Source of the DNA: Rusavskia elegans
Lineage: Eukaryota; Ascomycota; Lecanoromycetes; Teloschistales; Teloschistaceae
DNA: 64,000 nt
NCBI GenBank assembly: GCA_011316305.1
Contig: SAUG01000030.1
Location: 682,001-746,000 of the forward strand
Direction of reading: 5' to 3'
The position numbers and the translations under genes were made by a program. Of this stretch, positions 47,995-60,119 are shown piece after piece. Every line of letters starts with the position of its first letter. Positions within the stretch are counted from its first letter, which is position 1. The notes beneath the pieces were generated by a model. The model worked only from the letters and a program-made list of their open reading frames with translations, had not been told where the DNA came from and ran no database searches.

Positions 47995-49523
47995 ATGGGG
48001 GATGTTATGGTGGAAAACCCGTCCAACATGGCGATGCCTCATAGGAGACAGCCACCTGCAAACTCAATACCGGCCATCGACTCGCTCGAGGGTCTTGGAA
48101 ATGACGAAACGGATGAATACTCGACCATGAAGAAGCTTCAAAGACATCTTGAGTATGTCCATAGATGGACCATGCGGAGACGGTTACTGGATCTAACAGA
48201 CCACAGATACATCAACCTACAAGAAGAATACATCAAAGATGAGCAGAGGTAGCCACCTCTAGTCTCCATTCTTCGAACAACCGATTGACGGGGTCTTAGG
48301 AGTCTCAAGCGCGAGCTAGTGCGAGCACAGGAAGAGATCAAGCGAATACAAAGCGTGCCCCTGGTCATCGGGCAGTTCATGGAGGCCATAGATCAGAAGT
48401 ACGTCTTTCTTCCCACGTTCTCTGATACACACTGACAAATATCCATAGCACCGGCATCGTGCAGTCATCTACCGGCTCGAATTATGTCGTCCGCATCTTG
48501 TCCACGCTGGATCGTGAAAAGCTCAAGCCGTCATCATCAGTTGCTTTGCACCGCCACTCAAACTCTCTTGTCGATATTCTCCCTCCTGAAGCCGACTCTT
48601 CAATAGCAATGCTTGGCGCGCACGAAAAGCCAGATGTCACTTATGCCGACGTCGGTGGACTAGACATGCAGAAACAAGAAATCAGAGAAGCAGTAGAGCT
48701 GCCCTTGACGCACTTTGATCTCTACAAGCAGATCGGTAAGCATCATACTCGCGTTGCTCCTTGAACACATCGGACTGATCTATGCAGGCATCGACCCCCC
48801 TCGAGGAGTTCTGCTCTACGGTCCGCCCGGTACAGGAAAGACGATGCTTGTCAAAGCGGTAGCCAACAGCACAACGGCAAGCTTCATCCGTGTCGTCGGA
48901 TCCGAATTTGTTCAGAAGTATCTTGGAGAGGGTCCACGAATGGTCCGCGATGTTTTCCGCATGGCCCGGGAAAATTCACCCGCCATCATCTTCATCGATG
49001 AAATCGACGCCATCGCCACGAAGCGATTTGATGCTCAAACAGGCGCCGATCGCGAAGTGCAGCGAATCCTTCTGGAATTGCTCAATCAAATGGATGGATT
49101 CGACCAGACGAGCAACGTCAAGGTTATCATGGCGACTAACCGTGCCGATACGCTGGATCCGGCCTTGTTGCGACCAGGGCGGCTTGACCGCAAGATCGAG
49201 TTCCCATCATTGAGAGATCGGCGCGAACGTCGACTCATATTCACCACGATATCTGCCAAAATGTCGCTATCGCCCGAGGTCGACTTGGACTCCCTTATCA
49301 TCCGCAACGATCCCTTGTCGGGCGCTATCATTGCAGCCATCATGCAGGAGGCCGGTCTAAGAGCCGTAAGAAAGAATCGGTACAACATCATACAGTCCGG
49401 TAGGGTTCCCATGATATGCATCTGACCGTCCTAGACGACTAATGGAAAATAGACCTCGAAGATGCCTACTCCAGTCAGGTCAAAGGCGCACAGGAGGCAG
49501 CCAAGTTCGACTTCTACAAGTAA
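47995..49523 (+). CDS. rpt3: 26S proteasome ATPase subunit RPT3
   Basis: Six exons: 47995-48152, 48207-48248, 48300-48398, 48449-48735, 48788-49399 and 49453-49523, giving 422 aa. An N-terminal coiled coil ([32 protein letters not shown]), OB domain, then AAA+ domain with Walker A GPPGTGKT (about 206), Walker [12 protein letters not shown] and arginine fingers in [16 protein letters not shown]. The C-terminus FDFYK is the HbYX motif that docks into the 20S alpha ring. [20 protein letters not shown] identifies Rpt3 among the six Rpt proteins. It unfolds substrates in the proteasome base. Confidence 0.95.
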
Positions 49524-51347
49524 CATTTTCCTTAAGATACCCATTGATTACTGAAAGCCTGCATGCACGGTAAGTGCAGGAAACATTGATGGCAAGAAAT
49601 TCTGAATTGCTGAGAATGTACAATACTATAAAACTATTTGAACTTCTCATATGAAGCGAAGCAGCCTCGTTGTGTTGTGTAAACAATCAATCGCAATGAA
49701 AGAACCGGTAACTCGATGGGGGACTTCGATGTAGCGATTGCTGTTGCCACTAGTGAGGTGGAACCGTACTTCAGTCCTAGGGACCTGTTTAGTGGTTGCT
49801 ATATGCATCACACTGCGATTAAGTTTGTAGTAAAGGCTCTTCCCCATTCTGATAACGACGAGGCACCAAGCTTGACGATGTACAGTGGTTCTGCGTTTGG
49901 GGGAGCAGCCACCGATTCGAACCACAGAGAAGTACCGGTAGGATCGAAGACGAGAGCCATCCCCAACAGCTCATACTCGTGGTCCGTACACCGTACCACA
50001 CCAGATGAAACACAAGCCTGAAGGAGGGCAGGGTTGAGAAGAAAAGGCGTCAAGGGGCGTGATCATGCTCGGGCAGGCAGGACATTCAGACTTGGGTTGG
50101 GCCACGCGGTAAGAATCTTCGAATCTTCGCATCTGCGGTTTGGGAGCGATGATTGGACTCCCAGTTGGCCATATGCAACGAGTCGACGAAAAGGATCAGC
50201 CGAAGGGGAGGAGGCGAGGGAGGGAAGGTAACCGTTTGACAGGTTGAAGCAATAGCCGAAAGAACCTTCGGTGCCCCGCGTTGATTGGGCGAAGGACGAA
50301 CAGATGCACTAATCGTCGCGCTAGGACGACTGAATTGGATTACCAAATGCCAGTGGCATTCCACGCAGTACCATGTTGCATAATTATTTCGAGTAATATC
50401 GTAAAACAGTTTGGTGCTGTTCGCGATGCTCCAGACCGTCTTGACTCTGACCTCTTCGTCGAGGGCTGTTCGTGTCGTAGACGTAGACCCGAAGTGTCGT
50501 GCGTGGGAGAGTAAGCTGAAAAGAGGGGCTCCCCTGGTTATAATTGGCCGCTAGAGTAGCCGCCTCCCAGCGAGACTCCCGTACAAACTCGTTCCGTCAG
50601 CAGGACCTTCTGATTGATTATCTTAGACGCAAATATTCGCCTGGGCACCCAGCACTCCTGATTATTATTACCGAGAAAAGCCTGTTGGGGAAGGCGGTAG
50701 AGTATTGGACCGTTTCTCTCCCCACTTCGCTCTGTCGCAGGTGAGTCGCTTTGCGCGTTGTCAAGATGGATCTGGATCTGGATCTGTACTCCGCCGACTC
50801 CTCCCATCACCCTCCCCTTCACCACCCTTCGTCCCCCTCTCCGCGACTCTCCACTTGCCGGATACGTGCCACACCTTAAACTATCCGTCGAATGCTGCTG
50901 CTGCTGCTGCTGCTCCCCTGGCTGGCTCGGATGCCGCATGTTTACCGCACTCTTCTCCCCGGGCTCTCGCGTCGCGGCTGCTGACCCCGTTGCCAACGTG
51001 TACTGACAGCTCTTTGATCATGGCAGGCCGTGCGAACGCGTGCCTCCTAGCTTCTTCACAGCCAATCTGGCCATCGACCTGCACTGACCCACTGGCATCT
51101 GGCAGTCTCAGGTGAGCCTGCGTTTCCTCACCGCCGCTCCAGCGACCCTCCAACGCCCCGGCCCAATCTGCCCTCTGCTGCATACCTCGTACTTCGATCT
51201 GCTGTCCAACATTTCCTTCCTGAGCTGTGGCATCTGGGCTATTGGAGGCTTTGGCTCCTTCCGCACTCTACACAATGGATCGTGTCCAAGATGCCGTGCT
51301 GACCCCAATGTGGCGGAACAGATGGGTCGCTACTCGGTCACATCGAT
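49524..51347. promoter_or_regulatory. Long intergenic region and SWI1 leader
   Basis: 1.8 kb without a supported gene. The 3' half is C/T-rich and probably transcribed: it holds consensus donors CAG/GTGAGT (donor at 50741) and CAG/GTGAGC (donor near 51112), a (GCT)7 repeat near 50894-50914, three GGATCT units near 50770, and an ATG at 51275 opening a 103-codon frame that overlaps the SWI1 start out of frame. This suggests a spliced, regulated 5' leader. Confidence 0.5.
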
Positions 51348-54300
51348 ATGAGTACTCCCTGGCTCAACGATGTCCAACCCTTTCCACTCGAAAACGGTTT
51401 GCTCAATCCTCCCATCGACGCGAACAACTTCATGCAGATGAACCCAGGGCCCGCCCCATTCGACTACGATTCTATCCAAAACCAGCAGCGGATGCAGAAT
51501 GGCAGCAACGGCTCGCCTGCCTTGCAGAATGTCTACCAAACCCAGTCAATCGTTGGCACCAAGCGGCCTCGTCCTCGAGAGGATAGTATTGGCGCCTCCC
51601 CCGGACAAGCCCCGGGGATGCTACCACCTTCGCGATCGCAGACTCCGCAACAAGGCGCCTACTCTGGTTTTCAGACCACCGTCAATGGTTCCCAGAATTT
51701 TCAAGCCCCCAACCCTTACAACCGCTTCTCCAACGCAGGGAGCAATGCAAGCCTTTCCCCCTCGATGCAGAATCAGCCGTATAACTCCCAAGGACAACCT
51801 CCTCGCGTTCAAACCGTCTCACCCTCGCCTTTCTCGCCGGGAGCCCAGAATTTCGGTTCTCAAGCATCACCCCCACCGCAATCAGAACACGCCAGTCGAG
51901 TTAATACTCCACACAATGTCCCCGTAAACTATATGCAGGGAATGCCATACGGTGGTCCTGCAAGCCAGCCCTTTACCCCACCACCGAATTCAAACGGTGT
52001 GCCAACGCAGCCGCCGCAGAATCTCCAGCAGCAGCAGCAACAGCAACAGCGGATGCATGAAATGCGGCAGCGACAATTTTACCAACAACAAATGCAGGCT
52101 AACAACGCTGCGATGCAGAATCGATATCCGGGAATGGGACCAAACCCTTCGGTGAACCCTTCAGGCCAGATGCCAGGTATGGTGGCGGCGGGTGGTCGTA
52201 TGCAACATCCGCAACAGCCAGCTTCGCGACCTATACCATATGACCAACTTGTCCGCAATATTGCTCCATGGATGCAGGCCAGAGGCTTACCCTTCAACCC
52301 ACATCCTACCGTTCTTGGGAGACCTATCAGCTTGATGCATCTGTTTCAATTGGTGATGAAAGTTGGTGGTCCTGGTGGTTCTAGAGCGGTCACGGCATGG
52401 GGTTATTGGCCCACCGTTGCGCAGCAACTGCATATTCCACCAGCACAACTTGTTGTCGCTGCAAATGAACTCCAGAGTTATTGGCAGTCCAACTTGATGC
52501 AATATGAGCTTACCTATCTGCAATCTCAACAGCAGCGTCAGCGAGCAATGCAGGATCAAGCACGGCTACAACGGCCACCCCAGAATGGGGAGGCGCCTTC
52601 GGCACAGGATCTGTACTCACCTATGAACCCTAGAAATGCTCATTTACAGGACGGCGGATCGATTCAAGCTATCCCAGCTCAACCGCCCACGCAAAACGGG
52701 TTTGCGACCCCATTGAGCAGAACCGATCATCAGCAACCCGATGCACGTGCAGTCCAACCAAACGGTTATTCCGACTCATTGGAGGCCAGGCGTCCGTCTG
52801 TTCAAAACAGACAAACACCTCAAATCCCCAGCCAGTCGTACACGTCACCATCACAGCCGGACAGGCTTCATATTCAAGCCACCACAGTCGCGAAAAGAGC
52901 CAAACCCAAAGATCAGGGCGAAAACGGTTACCCTCGCAGGCCTGCCTCGCCTCGCAAAGAGAGGTACAGTCCTACGGTCGAAGACTTTGCAGACAACCCT
53001 GATCTTGAGCGGTATGGTGGTCTTCACATCGGTGCGGTAAAACAACTAGGCGATGAGGTAGCTGCTCTGAGACCGACCATGCCTTTGCTTCAAGAGCTAG
53101 GGGTTATAGACATTCAAGCCTTGACCCTATCACTGAGATCTGGCATCAAAGGCGAGATGCGATTAGCGCTTGACATTTTCTGTGCCCTTTCAGTGCAGAT
53201 GGACTTGGATCTTAGCAAGTGTGGTGATCTCCTAGACGCGCTCGTTGAGTGTGCTGAAGAGCAGGTGGATTTCCTGGCGGAAAACGCAGCCGAGGTTTCT
53301 GACGATATGCTCATGGACTCCTATGAAGACATGCTTCGAGCTTGGAGGATGGAAAGTCTTGCTTTCCAAATGCCGCCCAAGTTTGGATCCCTGGAATACG
53401 ATCTCGATCGTGCCGTCGACAGGTTGATATGCATCACCACTACTTTACGAAATTTCTCCTCACACGAGAAAAACTGGGAGCTGTTAGGAACTTCCGCGGT
53501 GATCCCTCTCATGGCAAATGTCATGCGCTATCTCGGCACTCGCAACATGCTTCTCCGAAGTTACAAAAACACACTGGATTTTGCAAAAGACGCCGTTGCA
53601 TACCTGAGCAATGTATCGCTATCGGTAAAGTTGCCAGGTAAAGAAGACGCGCTCTGCGTTCTCCACTTCCTTCTATCCTTTGCTCCAAGCCCGTCACCTG
53701 TCATCGGTGGTGACAACAAGGTCATGTTTACGTCTTACGACCCTTCGTTGCATACCCATCTTCCGACTGCGATTGACTGTCTCGCAAAGCTTCTTGCCAG
53801 GGACGAGCCCAATCGCGGCTTCTTCCGCTCGATACTGTCCGCCGACAATGCTTCCTCGCCTCCATTCGAGCTCCTCACGAAGGCGTTCGGCTTTGCGATA
53901 GCTGTGCTGCCCAGAAATGAAATCGATGAGCAACGACTGAACCAGATTGTCCAGGTTCGGGCCCCCTGTTTGGCACAGGCATTGTTAGCGGCAGAGACTC
54001 TTGCAGCCCTTATACCAGCGTCGGAACATTCGCTTGCCAGGACCTGGCTGACTTCCGAAGACGGTTTCGCTGCCTACTTGATCAAGACGGTGGTTTACCT
54101 GGGCGAGCATTTCCCTGTACGGCCCCCTCATAACCCGCGGCAGCCTCCGAACCCAAGGCTACAAGAAGCCGAGGATATATCTGCCATAGTATCGCACCGA
54201 GGCTTGGGTCTCCTGCGGAAGCTTGCAGAAAAAGCCAAAGATGTTGAGCCGGATGGAACACGATTTCCTTTGGGGATATTGCCGAGCAAGGAGAGCTTGC

Positions 54301-54377
54301 GTAGTAATCTCTTGACAGGCCAGTTCGAGAGCGGTCTATTGCGACAACTTTACTCATATGCCACCTTGGAAACGTGA
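51348..54377 (+). CDS. swi1: SWI/SNF chromatin remodelling subunit SWI1 (ARID)
   Basis: Uninterrupted frame of 1,009 aa. The first 300 residues are Gln/Pro/Asn/Ser-rich, with a run of eight Gln at about residue 228. An ARID DNA-binding domain (about 310-400) has LMHLFQLVMKVGGPGGSRAVTAWGYWPTVAQQL and SYWQSNLMQYE. A second disordered region precedes a helical, armadillo-like C-terminal half (about 560-1009), with ISAIVSHRGLGLLRKLAEKAKD near the end. This architecture is that of fungal Swi1. It recruits and stabilises the SWI/SNF remodeller at promoters. The Q/N-rich N-terminus resembles the prion-forming region of yeast Swi1; prion behaviour is only inference. Confidence 0.9.
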   Translation: MSTPWLNDVQPFPLENGLLNPPIDANNFMQMNPGPAPFDYDSIQNQQRMQNGSNGSPALQNVYQTQSIVGTKRPRPREDSIGASPGQAPGMLPPSRSQTPQQGAYSGFQTTVNGSQNFQAPNPYNRFSNAGSNASLSPSMQNQPYNSQGQPPRVQTVSPSPFSPGAQNFGSQASPPPQSEHASRVNTPHNVPVNYMQGMPYGGPASQPFTPPPNSNGVPTQPPQNLQQQQQQQQRMHEMRQRQFYQQQMQANNAAMQNRYPGMGPNPSVNPSGQMPGMVAAGGRMQHPQQPASRPIPYDQLVRNIAPWMQARGLPFNPHPTVLGRPISLMHLFQLVMKVGGPGGSRAVTAWGYWPTVAQQLHIPPAQLVVAANELQSYWQSNLMQYELTYLQSQQQRQRAMQDQARLQRPPQNGEAPSAQDLYSPMNPRNAHLQDGGSIQAIPAQPPTQNGFATPLSRTDHQQPDARAVQPNGYSDSLEARRPSVQNRQTPQIPSQSYTSPSQPDRLHIQATTVAKRAKPKDQGENGYPRRPASPRKERYSPTVEDFADNPDLERYGGLHIGAVKQLGDEVAALRPTMPLLQELGVIDIQALTLSLRSGIKGEMRLALDIFCALSVQMDLDLSKCGDLLDALVECAEEQVDFLAENAAEVSDDMLMDSYEDMLRAWRMESLAFQMPPKFGSLEYDLDRAVDRLICITTTLRNFSSHEKNWELLGTSAVIPLMANVMRYLGTRNMLLRSYKNTLDFAKDAVAYLSNVSLSVKLPGKEDALCVLHFLLSFAPSPSPVIGGDNKVMFTSYDPSLHTHLPTAIDCLAKLLARDEPNRGFFRSILSADNASSPPFELLTKAFGFAIAVLPRNEIDEQRLNQIVQVRAPCLAQALLAAETLAALIPASEHSLARTWLTSEDGFAAYLIKTVVYLGEHFPVRPPHNPRQPPNPRLQEAEDISAIVSHRGLGLLRKLAEKAKDVEPDGTRFPLGILPSKESLRSNLLTGQFESGLLRQLYSYATLET

Positions 54378-54681
54378 AAACGCATTGGATAGCACGAGGA
54401 TGTTTGAGTCATCGGAGTGATGCGGAGTTTTGATGCCCGGGCCTAATGACTAAAAGGGAGCTCGGTGGGGTTTTGAGCCATTGGTATATGTATGATTCCC
54501 ATGTACAAACAGCAGGCAGATCTCTCCCACATTCAGTGAATTGGGCTTGTGGGATTTGCAGCGGAAGGCGTATGCATTAGCATGGGTGGATGTCGCTAAG
54601 ACTTGATTGAGCAGTGCGTGCTTGATAGCAACAACCACGGAATCTCAATTGTTGTATGTACATCATAGAGCCGTCCACATC
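54378..54681. other. Convergent 3' region, SWI1 and IMG2
   Basis: About 300 bp holding the 3' ends of two converging genes. No other feature recognised. Confidence 0.4.
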
Positions 54682-55296
54682 TCAAAAGTTACGAACTTGT
54701 AGGAATTGATTGACCTCAGTTCTCCTCCAACCCTACAGCTCAGAGGAATCGCGTCAGTAGAACTCTTATCAAATCACATTGGCGAACTTAGACGGACCTT
54801 GATGATGATGTGCTTCGTTAGCTGATTGATGGAAATCTGCTCCTGCTTCAACCCGAGCGCTTGCTGGAGTTCGTCTTTTAATTTCGTAATATCACCATCG
54901 ATTTTTCGAAGCCGAGTCAGGAGAAGGTTTCCTCCACGCCTGGCGAGCTGGTAGACGGGTAATTGCTGTGAAGGGGTGCGATGAATATGATAGGGTAACG
55001 CCTGTGTTATATCAGGTATCGGTGGGGCTGATTGGGGTGTTGTGGATTTCGAGGAAGATGTTGGGGACTTTTTTGCTGATGATGTAGGCCTGGTGGATGG
55101 ACGTGGAGGACGCTTGTTGACGAACTCTGGGGGCCAATGGTCAGCAGTATATAGGGGCGGATGGGTAATGGGAATACGGACGTTGAGCGCCTTTTGATGT
55201 AGGTGATGTGGAGGAGAATGATCGGAGGAGGATCAGGGAGGAGCGGCTGGGTGGAGGCAGGGGACGGAGGAATGGCATGAGGATTTGGATTGTCAT
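54682..55296 (-). CDS. img2: Mitochondrial large ribosomal subunit protein mL49 (IMG2)
   Basis: Exons 55296-55182, 55126-54798 and 54732-54682 encode 164 aa. The N-terminus is a Ser/Arg/Leu-rich mitochondrial presequence. The conserved part (about 75-164) is LPYHIHRTPSQQLPVYQLARRGGNLLLTRLRKIDGDI, LKDELQQALGL, then ITKHIIIK joined by splicing to GWRRTEVNQFL, typical of Img2/mL49. Intron 1 (55 nt) has a CTGAC branch site and removes an in-frame stop. The gene is divergent from eIF3e with 240 bp between the ATGs. Exon 1 boundaries are less certain than the rest. Confidence 0.85.
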
Positions 55297-55536
55297 GATG
55301 TTGTTGTGAGGCTAGACTTCCCTGAAGTGACCGTCGGCGACTGCTCTGTGCAGGGTGGATGTCAAGAAATCTTTGGCAATATGAAGTGTCTCGACGTCGG
55401 TTTAACTTCTCTAGACATCTGTAGGAGGCAGCGGTTCCGTTCCGCTTTCGCGATTCATATAAAACCCTAAAGCCCACTTGGAGAACGAATCATCTTTTCA
55501 ACGGCCTGCAGAATTCTTTCACCAAATCAAGCAGCC

Positions 55537-57151
55537 ATGACCGACAATAAGCCCCCGACTGCGGAGGTCATATCGAACGGAGAGACTCATGCAGCGCCCA
55601 CGAGTATCGCCCAACAGTACGACCTCTTACCCAAACTCATTCCTAATCTCGACCGACATTTGACCTTCCCTCTGCTGGAGTTCTTATCAGGCCTGGACGG
55701 CGACGAAAGTTCCGAGGTCCTCAAAGCGAAATATGAATTACTGAAGCATACGAACATGACCGATTACGTCGCTAGTCTTTGGCAGGAAATCAACGACAGC
55801 GACGATGTGCCCGAGGAATTCCTGAAGAAAAGGGAGGAGGTCCTGCAGAGGCTATCATTATTCACAGAAGAAACAAAGCAGATCGACGAGCTTTTGAATG
55901 ATGAGAGCGTGGTATCGAATCTCCGCAGCGACAAGGTTGCCAACTTGAAATTCCTCGAACAACAGCATGGGGTCACGATTCAAATGGTAGACATGTTGTA
56001 CGACTACGGCCGCTTCCAGTACAGCTGTGGAAGCTATGCAAACGCTGCACATCTACTCGATCAGTTCCGTATCCTGTCCACGGATAACGACAAGGCTTCA
56101 TCTGCTTCATGGGGCAAATTGGCAGCAGATATCTTGACGACGAACTGGGAAATCGTGATGGAGGAGGTCAACAAGGTCAAAGAATCCATCGATACCAAAT
56201 TATTCAACAACCCTCTAGCGCAGCTCGAGCATCGGACATGGCTTGTACACTGGACGTTATTCCCCTTTTTCAACTACGAACCCGCTCGAGACACCATTAC
56301 CGAAATGTTCTTCTCCCCTTCATTCATCAACACCATCCAAACGAATTGCCCGTGGATATTACGATATCTGGCCGCTGCAGTCATCACCAACCGGAGCCGA
56401 ACACGGAATATGGGAGCCTATCAAAAACAACTGAAAGATCTCGTCCGCGTTGTCAGGCAGGAAGGATACGAATACAACGATCCAGTAACAGAGTTTGTGA
56501 AAGCACTATATGTCGACTTTGACTTCGAGGAGGCGCAGAAGAAATTGGGCGAGGCGGAGGAGGTGCTCAAGGGTGATTTCTTCCTATCGGCGACCGCGGA
56601 TGCGTTTGTGGAAGCGGCGAGGCATTTAATTTCGGAATCGTACTGCAAGATTCATCAGAGGATAGATATCAAGTAAGCTCTCGGCCCCCCATTCCCCTCC
56701 CTCTTTCTCTTGCAACGCAGCTCCTGGCCGAGAAAGACAACATATTGATCATCATTCTCGCGCAGGGATCTCTCAGCACGCCTGGGCTTAAATCACGATG
56801 AAGGCGAGAAATGGATCGTCAATCTGATTCGGGATACAAGAATGGACGGGAAGCTCGATTACAAGGAAGGCACCGTTCTGATGAACCATCCGGCCAATTC
56901 CGTCTATCAGCAGGTATGTGCTCGTTCTCCATTCCCCTTTCTTTGCCATGAGCAACTTGCTTTTTATCTTTGGGGATGACTTGGCTAACTCACGGAACAA
57001 AAGGTCATCGAACGCACCAAGGGCAGTTTCTTCCGTACTTCGGTTCTCAGGTATGTTTGCTTTTGCCTATTCTCCCCTCTCCCCAATCTATATAAGACGT
57101 ATTTGCGCATGGATTTACTAACAGCATCGTAGCGCCGCCGTGGCGAAATAA
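55537..57151 (+). CDS. int6: Translation initiation factor eIF3 subunit e (INT6)
   Basis: Exons 55537-56672, 56766-56913, 57004-57050 and 57133-57151 encode 449 aa. Starts with [26 protein letters not shown], then the helical eIF3e N-terminal domain with [18 protein letters not shown], and the PCI domain (about 300-430) with [21 protein letters not shown] and [22 protein letters not shown]. The last exon codes only SAAVAK. Within eIF3 the subunit stabilises the 43S pre-initiation complex. A plus-strand frame at 57163-57678 lies in the 3' UTR and is not supported. Confidence 0.94.
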
Positions 57152-58180
57152 AACCAAATGAAATGAAATCGAGATTTACAGCCGCAGGCATGGCGTTCCG
57201 GTATACGCGTGTATTGTGGTTCATACAGTCCTATCTCGAAGGTTTGCAAAGCTCGGGTGCTGATACAGCATTGCATTGCCTGGTGTTTCTGGTCCAAGAT
57301 AGACGTCTTGATATCAGAAAATTTTCCCCTCTGGTATCGATGTCATACGCTCTGGAGAATTATTGCTGTAGAGATACACCAAATAATTCTGGCCTCGTTC
57401 GAGGGTGTGGGAAATGCCCCGTTTTGAGTGTACACGACATTTCCATGTGTGCAATGCGTGTATCTCACCCACCCACCTACCCACCCACCTCCTTCATTCA
57501 AACAATACGAAAAACAATATCCTCCTGTACCCGCTGGGGCCTCGGATTCAGGGGGCTTGCCGTGTTGACCGTCAACGAGGGTCTGGAAGTCGGTACCTCG
57601 ATGTCGGACTTCCGTTGGAACGATTACTACTTATACTTCATAGCCTATCTACACTTCCTAAAGCCTTTTGTAGGCTGACGCTCTGACTAACGATATCCTA
57701 GGGGCAGCTGGTAGCACGGTCAGTCAGAGCTGGTTTCTTCTTCTTCTTAAGAGCACGAGACGCCGAAACTCCACTCTTTTGATACGCTGGGGCAGGAAGT
57801 TCGACAAACCTGCTCTTTCACTTCACATTCATGACCACCGCAGCAGCGAGGTGCTGCGACGCTATTATTGTCGTTTTGGATTGAATGGAATGGCACGGCC
57901 AGCGAGGGAGGTGATTGCAGGACAGTGTAAATGGCGATACTATATCATTCAATCTATGGCTTGCGAAGCAGGCTGTTTGGGTGATTGGAAGAGAGGTTTT
58001 TGTATCTAAGGTATGATGTTCCGATGTTAGTGGAACAGGCGTGGCTGCCAGCCAGCTAGCCAGCCAGCAGCAGCACAGGGGGGGGGGGTATCATATAGAA
58101 ACCCATACGCCACACATTTTTCTTCAGTCCATGCCAAATCCTGATCATTACTTCCGTCCAGTCAGAGTCCACCCAAACCA
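57152..58180. other. Convergent 3' region, eIF3e and MFS transporter
   Basis: About 1.03 kb. Includes CCCACCTA repeats near 57470, AGCCAGC repeats near 58050-58065 and an 11-nt G homopolymer at 58078-58088. Frames up to 171 codons have no recognisable domain. Confidence 0.4.
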
Positions 58181-60119
58181 CTACACCTTGACGATTCTCC
58201 ACCCCGTCAAACTCCACCTCGAAGCCACAAACACCACACTGCCCGCCCCCATCATCACGCCGCAAAAAACTTGCAAACCCCAATACCCGCCGTCTTCACT
58301 ACTCACCAGCGCCCCGCCGATTGGATTCCCCATCAGGGCCGCAACACTGATGACCGCGAACATGGAACCTGTCCTCACGCCGATTTCCCGGATATCGGAT
58401 ATCTGGGCCACGAGAGCAGGGGCGAGGGAGACGAAGGCGCCGCTGCTGAATCCGTAGAAGGCCGCGAAGAGGATGTAGGGGATGTTGCCGCGGGCGGGGA
58501 GCCACAGGCATAAAACGAGGAGCGTGGAGAGAATGCAAGTCACAATCATGGTGTTGAAGCGGCCGGATCTGTCGGCGATGTAGCCGGGGATGGTACGGCC
58601 GAAGATGGAGACTTTTGTTGTTGGTTAGGAGGCGTGTCTTTTGTATCTGGGTTCGAGGTTGTTTGGGGGGGAGGGGGGAGGTGGAAGTAAGACGAAACTG
58701 AGGGAACTCACCGGCGTTCAAGATGGGGACTAGATATGCGGCCAGACGCTCCGACATGCCGTCATGTTGGGCCGAGAGGATGATGAAGGTGAAAGGCAGG
58801 AACATGCCGGCGAAGAATAGAAAGGAGGCGAAGACGACGAGGGAAAAGGAGAGTTCTCGAAAAGGCAGGATGAACTCCATGAGGCTCCATGGTTTGGGGG
58901 ATGGTGGTAATCGGGAGCGCACGGTGAGATTGGCGTAGATGAGGAGGGCCAGGAGTAGGAAGGCGGCGCCGCGCATGGCCCAGGGGAAACCGGAACGGGC
59001 GATGATGTGGTCGACCATGATAGGGAGGATGACGCCGCCGAGGGAGCTGCCGGCGGTTATGATACCGAAGGCGAGGGCGCGGCGTTTGAAGAACCAGGTG
59101 CCGGTGGTGCTCAGGGCTGGGTAGAAGATTAGAGAGGCTCCGATGGGTGAGCAGACACCTGACCAGTTATCAGCAAGGATCATGGACTGGTTTGGGACCG
59201 ATGCTTGCCTTGGGCTAAGATGAATTGATAGTAGTCGGTACTGGATGACATGGGTCAATGAAGGCCATGAAAATGCTGTCTGAAGCTTGCGGTCATACCA
59301 TAGCGAGGCCATCATGAGGCCGAAGACGTGGAGAAATGAACCCACGAGCAGTAAATACCTTCCCTAATTAGTATCTACCGACTTTTACGGATATTTTCCA
59401 TCCCATTTTTACCTGGGTCCGTAATTATCATAGCATTTCCCCCATATAGGACCCTAGAGAGATAATATCAGCAGCTACCTCAGCAGCCTGGGCGTATGGA
59501 GTAGAACATGATGACGTTGTTTGTCAAAACTTGAAGCATCGAAATAGCCAGGTACACCCCGGGGTGTCCAGTTCATGATGCTTTCCACTCGCCCATATCC
59601 CATGTTGATCTTTCAAACTTTAAAAGAAATCGACATACCCCTACAAACATGAAGAAGACGGTCAAGGATGGGATCCATGAGACGGTGCTCGGCGAATAGT
59701 TGCTCAATTGATGCGTCTGATAATAAGCTTGAAAAACACCGATACCTAGACAAGGACAGTCTTAGTATGTTGAAGCAACCCGAGGGGCGATATATTGGCT
59801 TACAATTGACCCAGCCGAAACTGCAGAACAAACAGCAGAAGGCGCCTGAGACTACCAACCAAGCTTGTAGGCCGCCATCAGGGAAAGAGGAAGGGTCGAC
59901 GCCGGCGAAAGCGGGTTTTGCGTCAGGACTGCCAGCTTTTTCCTCATCCGAATCGGGTAGGTCAAATGTGTCTGGCAGAATATTGGCCTCGGTCTCTCGG
60001 GGGTCTCGCCTACTGTAGAGTGAAGTTGAGTGCGAGCTTAGATGGGACCGTCGATATTCCTGCTCCTTGATGGTATAAAATGTGGAGTCCAACGAGGAAA
60101 CCGCCATGAATTCTGCCAT
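58181..60119 (-). CDS. MFS transporter, monocarboxylate (MCT) type
   Basis: Seven exons: 60119-59804, 59745-59639, 59453-59413, 59358-59299, 59240-59209, 59158-58712 and 58611-58181, giving 477 aa. A soluble N-terminus of about 75 residues precedes PDGGLQAWLVVSGAFCCLFCSFGWVN, the MCT start, then IGVFQAYYQTHQLSNYSPSTVSWI, GPRYLLLVGSFLHVFGLMMASL and SIFGRTIPGYIADRSGRFNTM. Roughly 12 hydrophobic segments. The exon 5-6 junction uses a GC donor (59208). Fungal MCT-like proteins transport diverse substrates (riboflavin for Mch5); the substrate here is unknown. Confidence 0.85.

Noticed and set aside
50538..50996. 152-codon minus-strand frame with poly-Gln
   Set aside because: The poly-Gln is only the (GCT)7 repeat read on the other strand; nothing else supports a gene.
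57163..57678. 171-codon plus-strand frame after eIF3e
   Set aside because: Starts 12 bp after the eIF3e stop, so likely 3' UTR; low-complexity Pro/Thr segments and no recognisable family.
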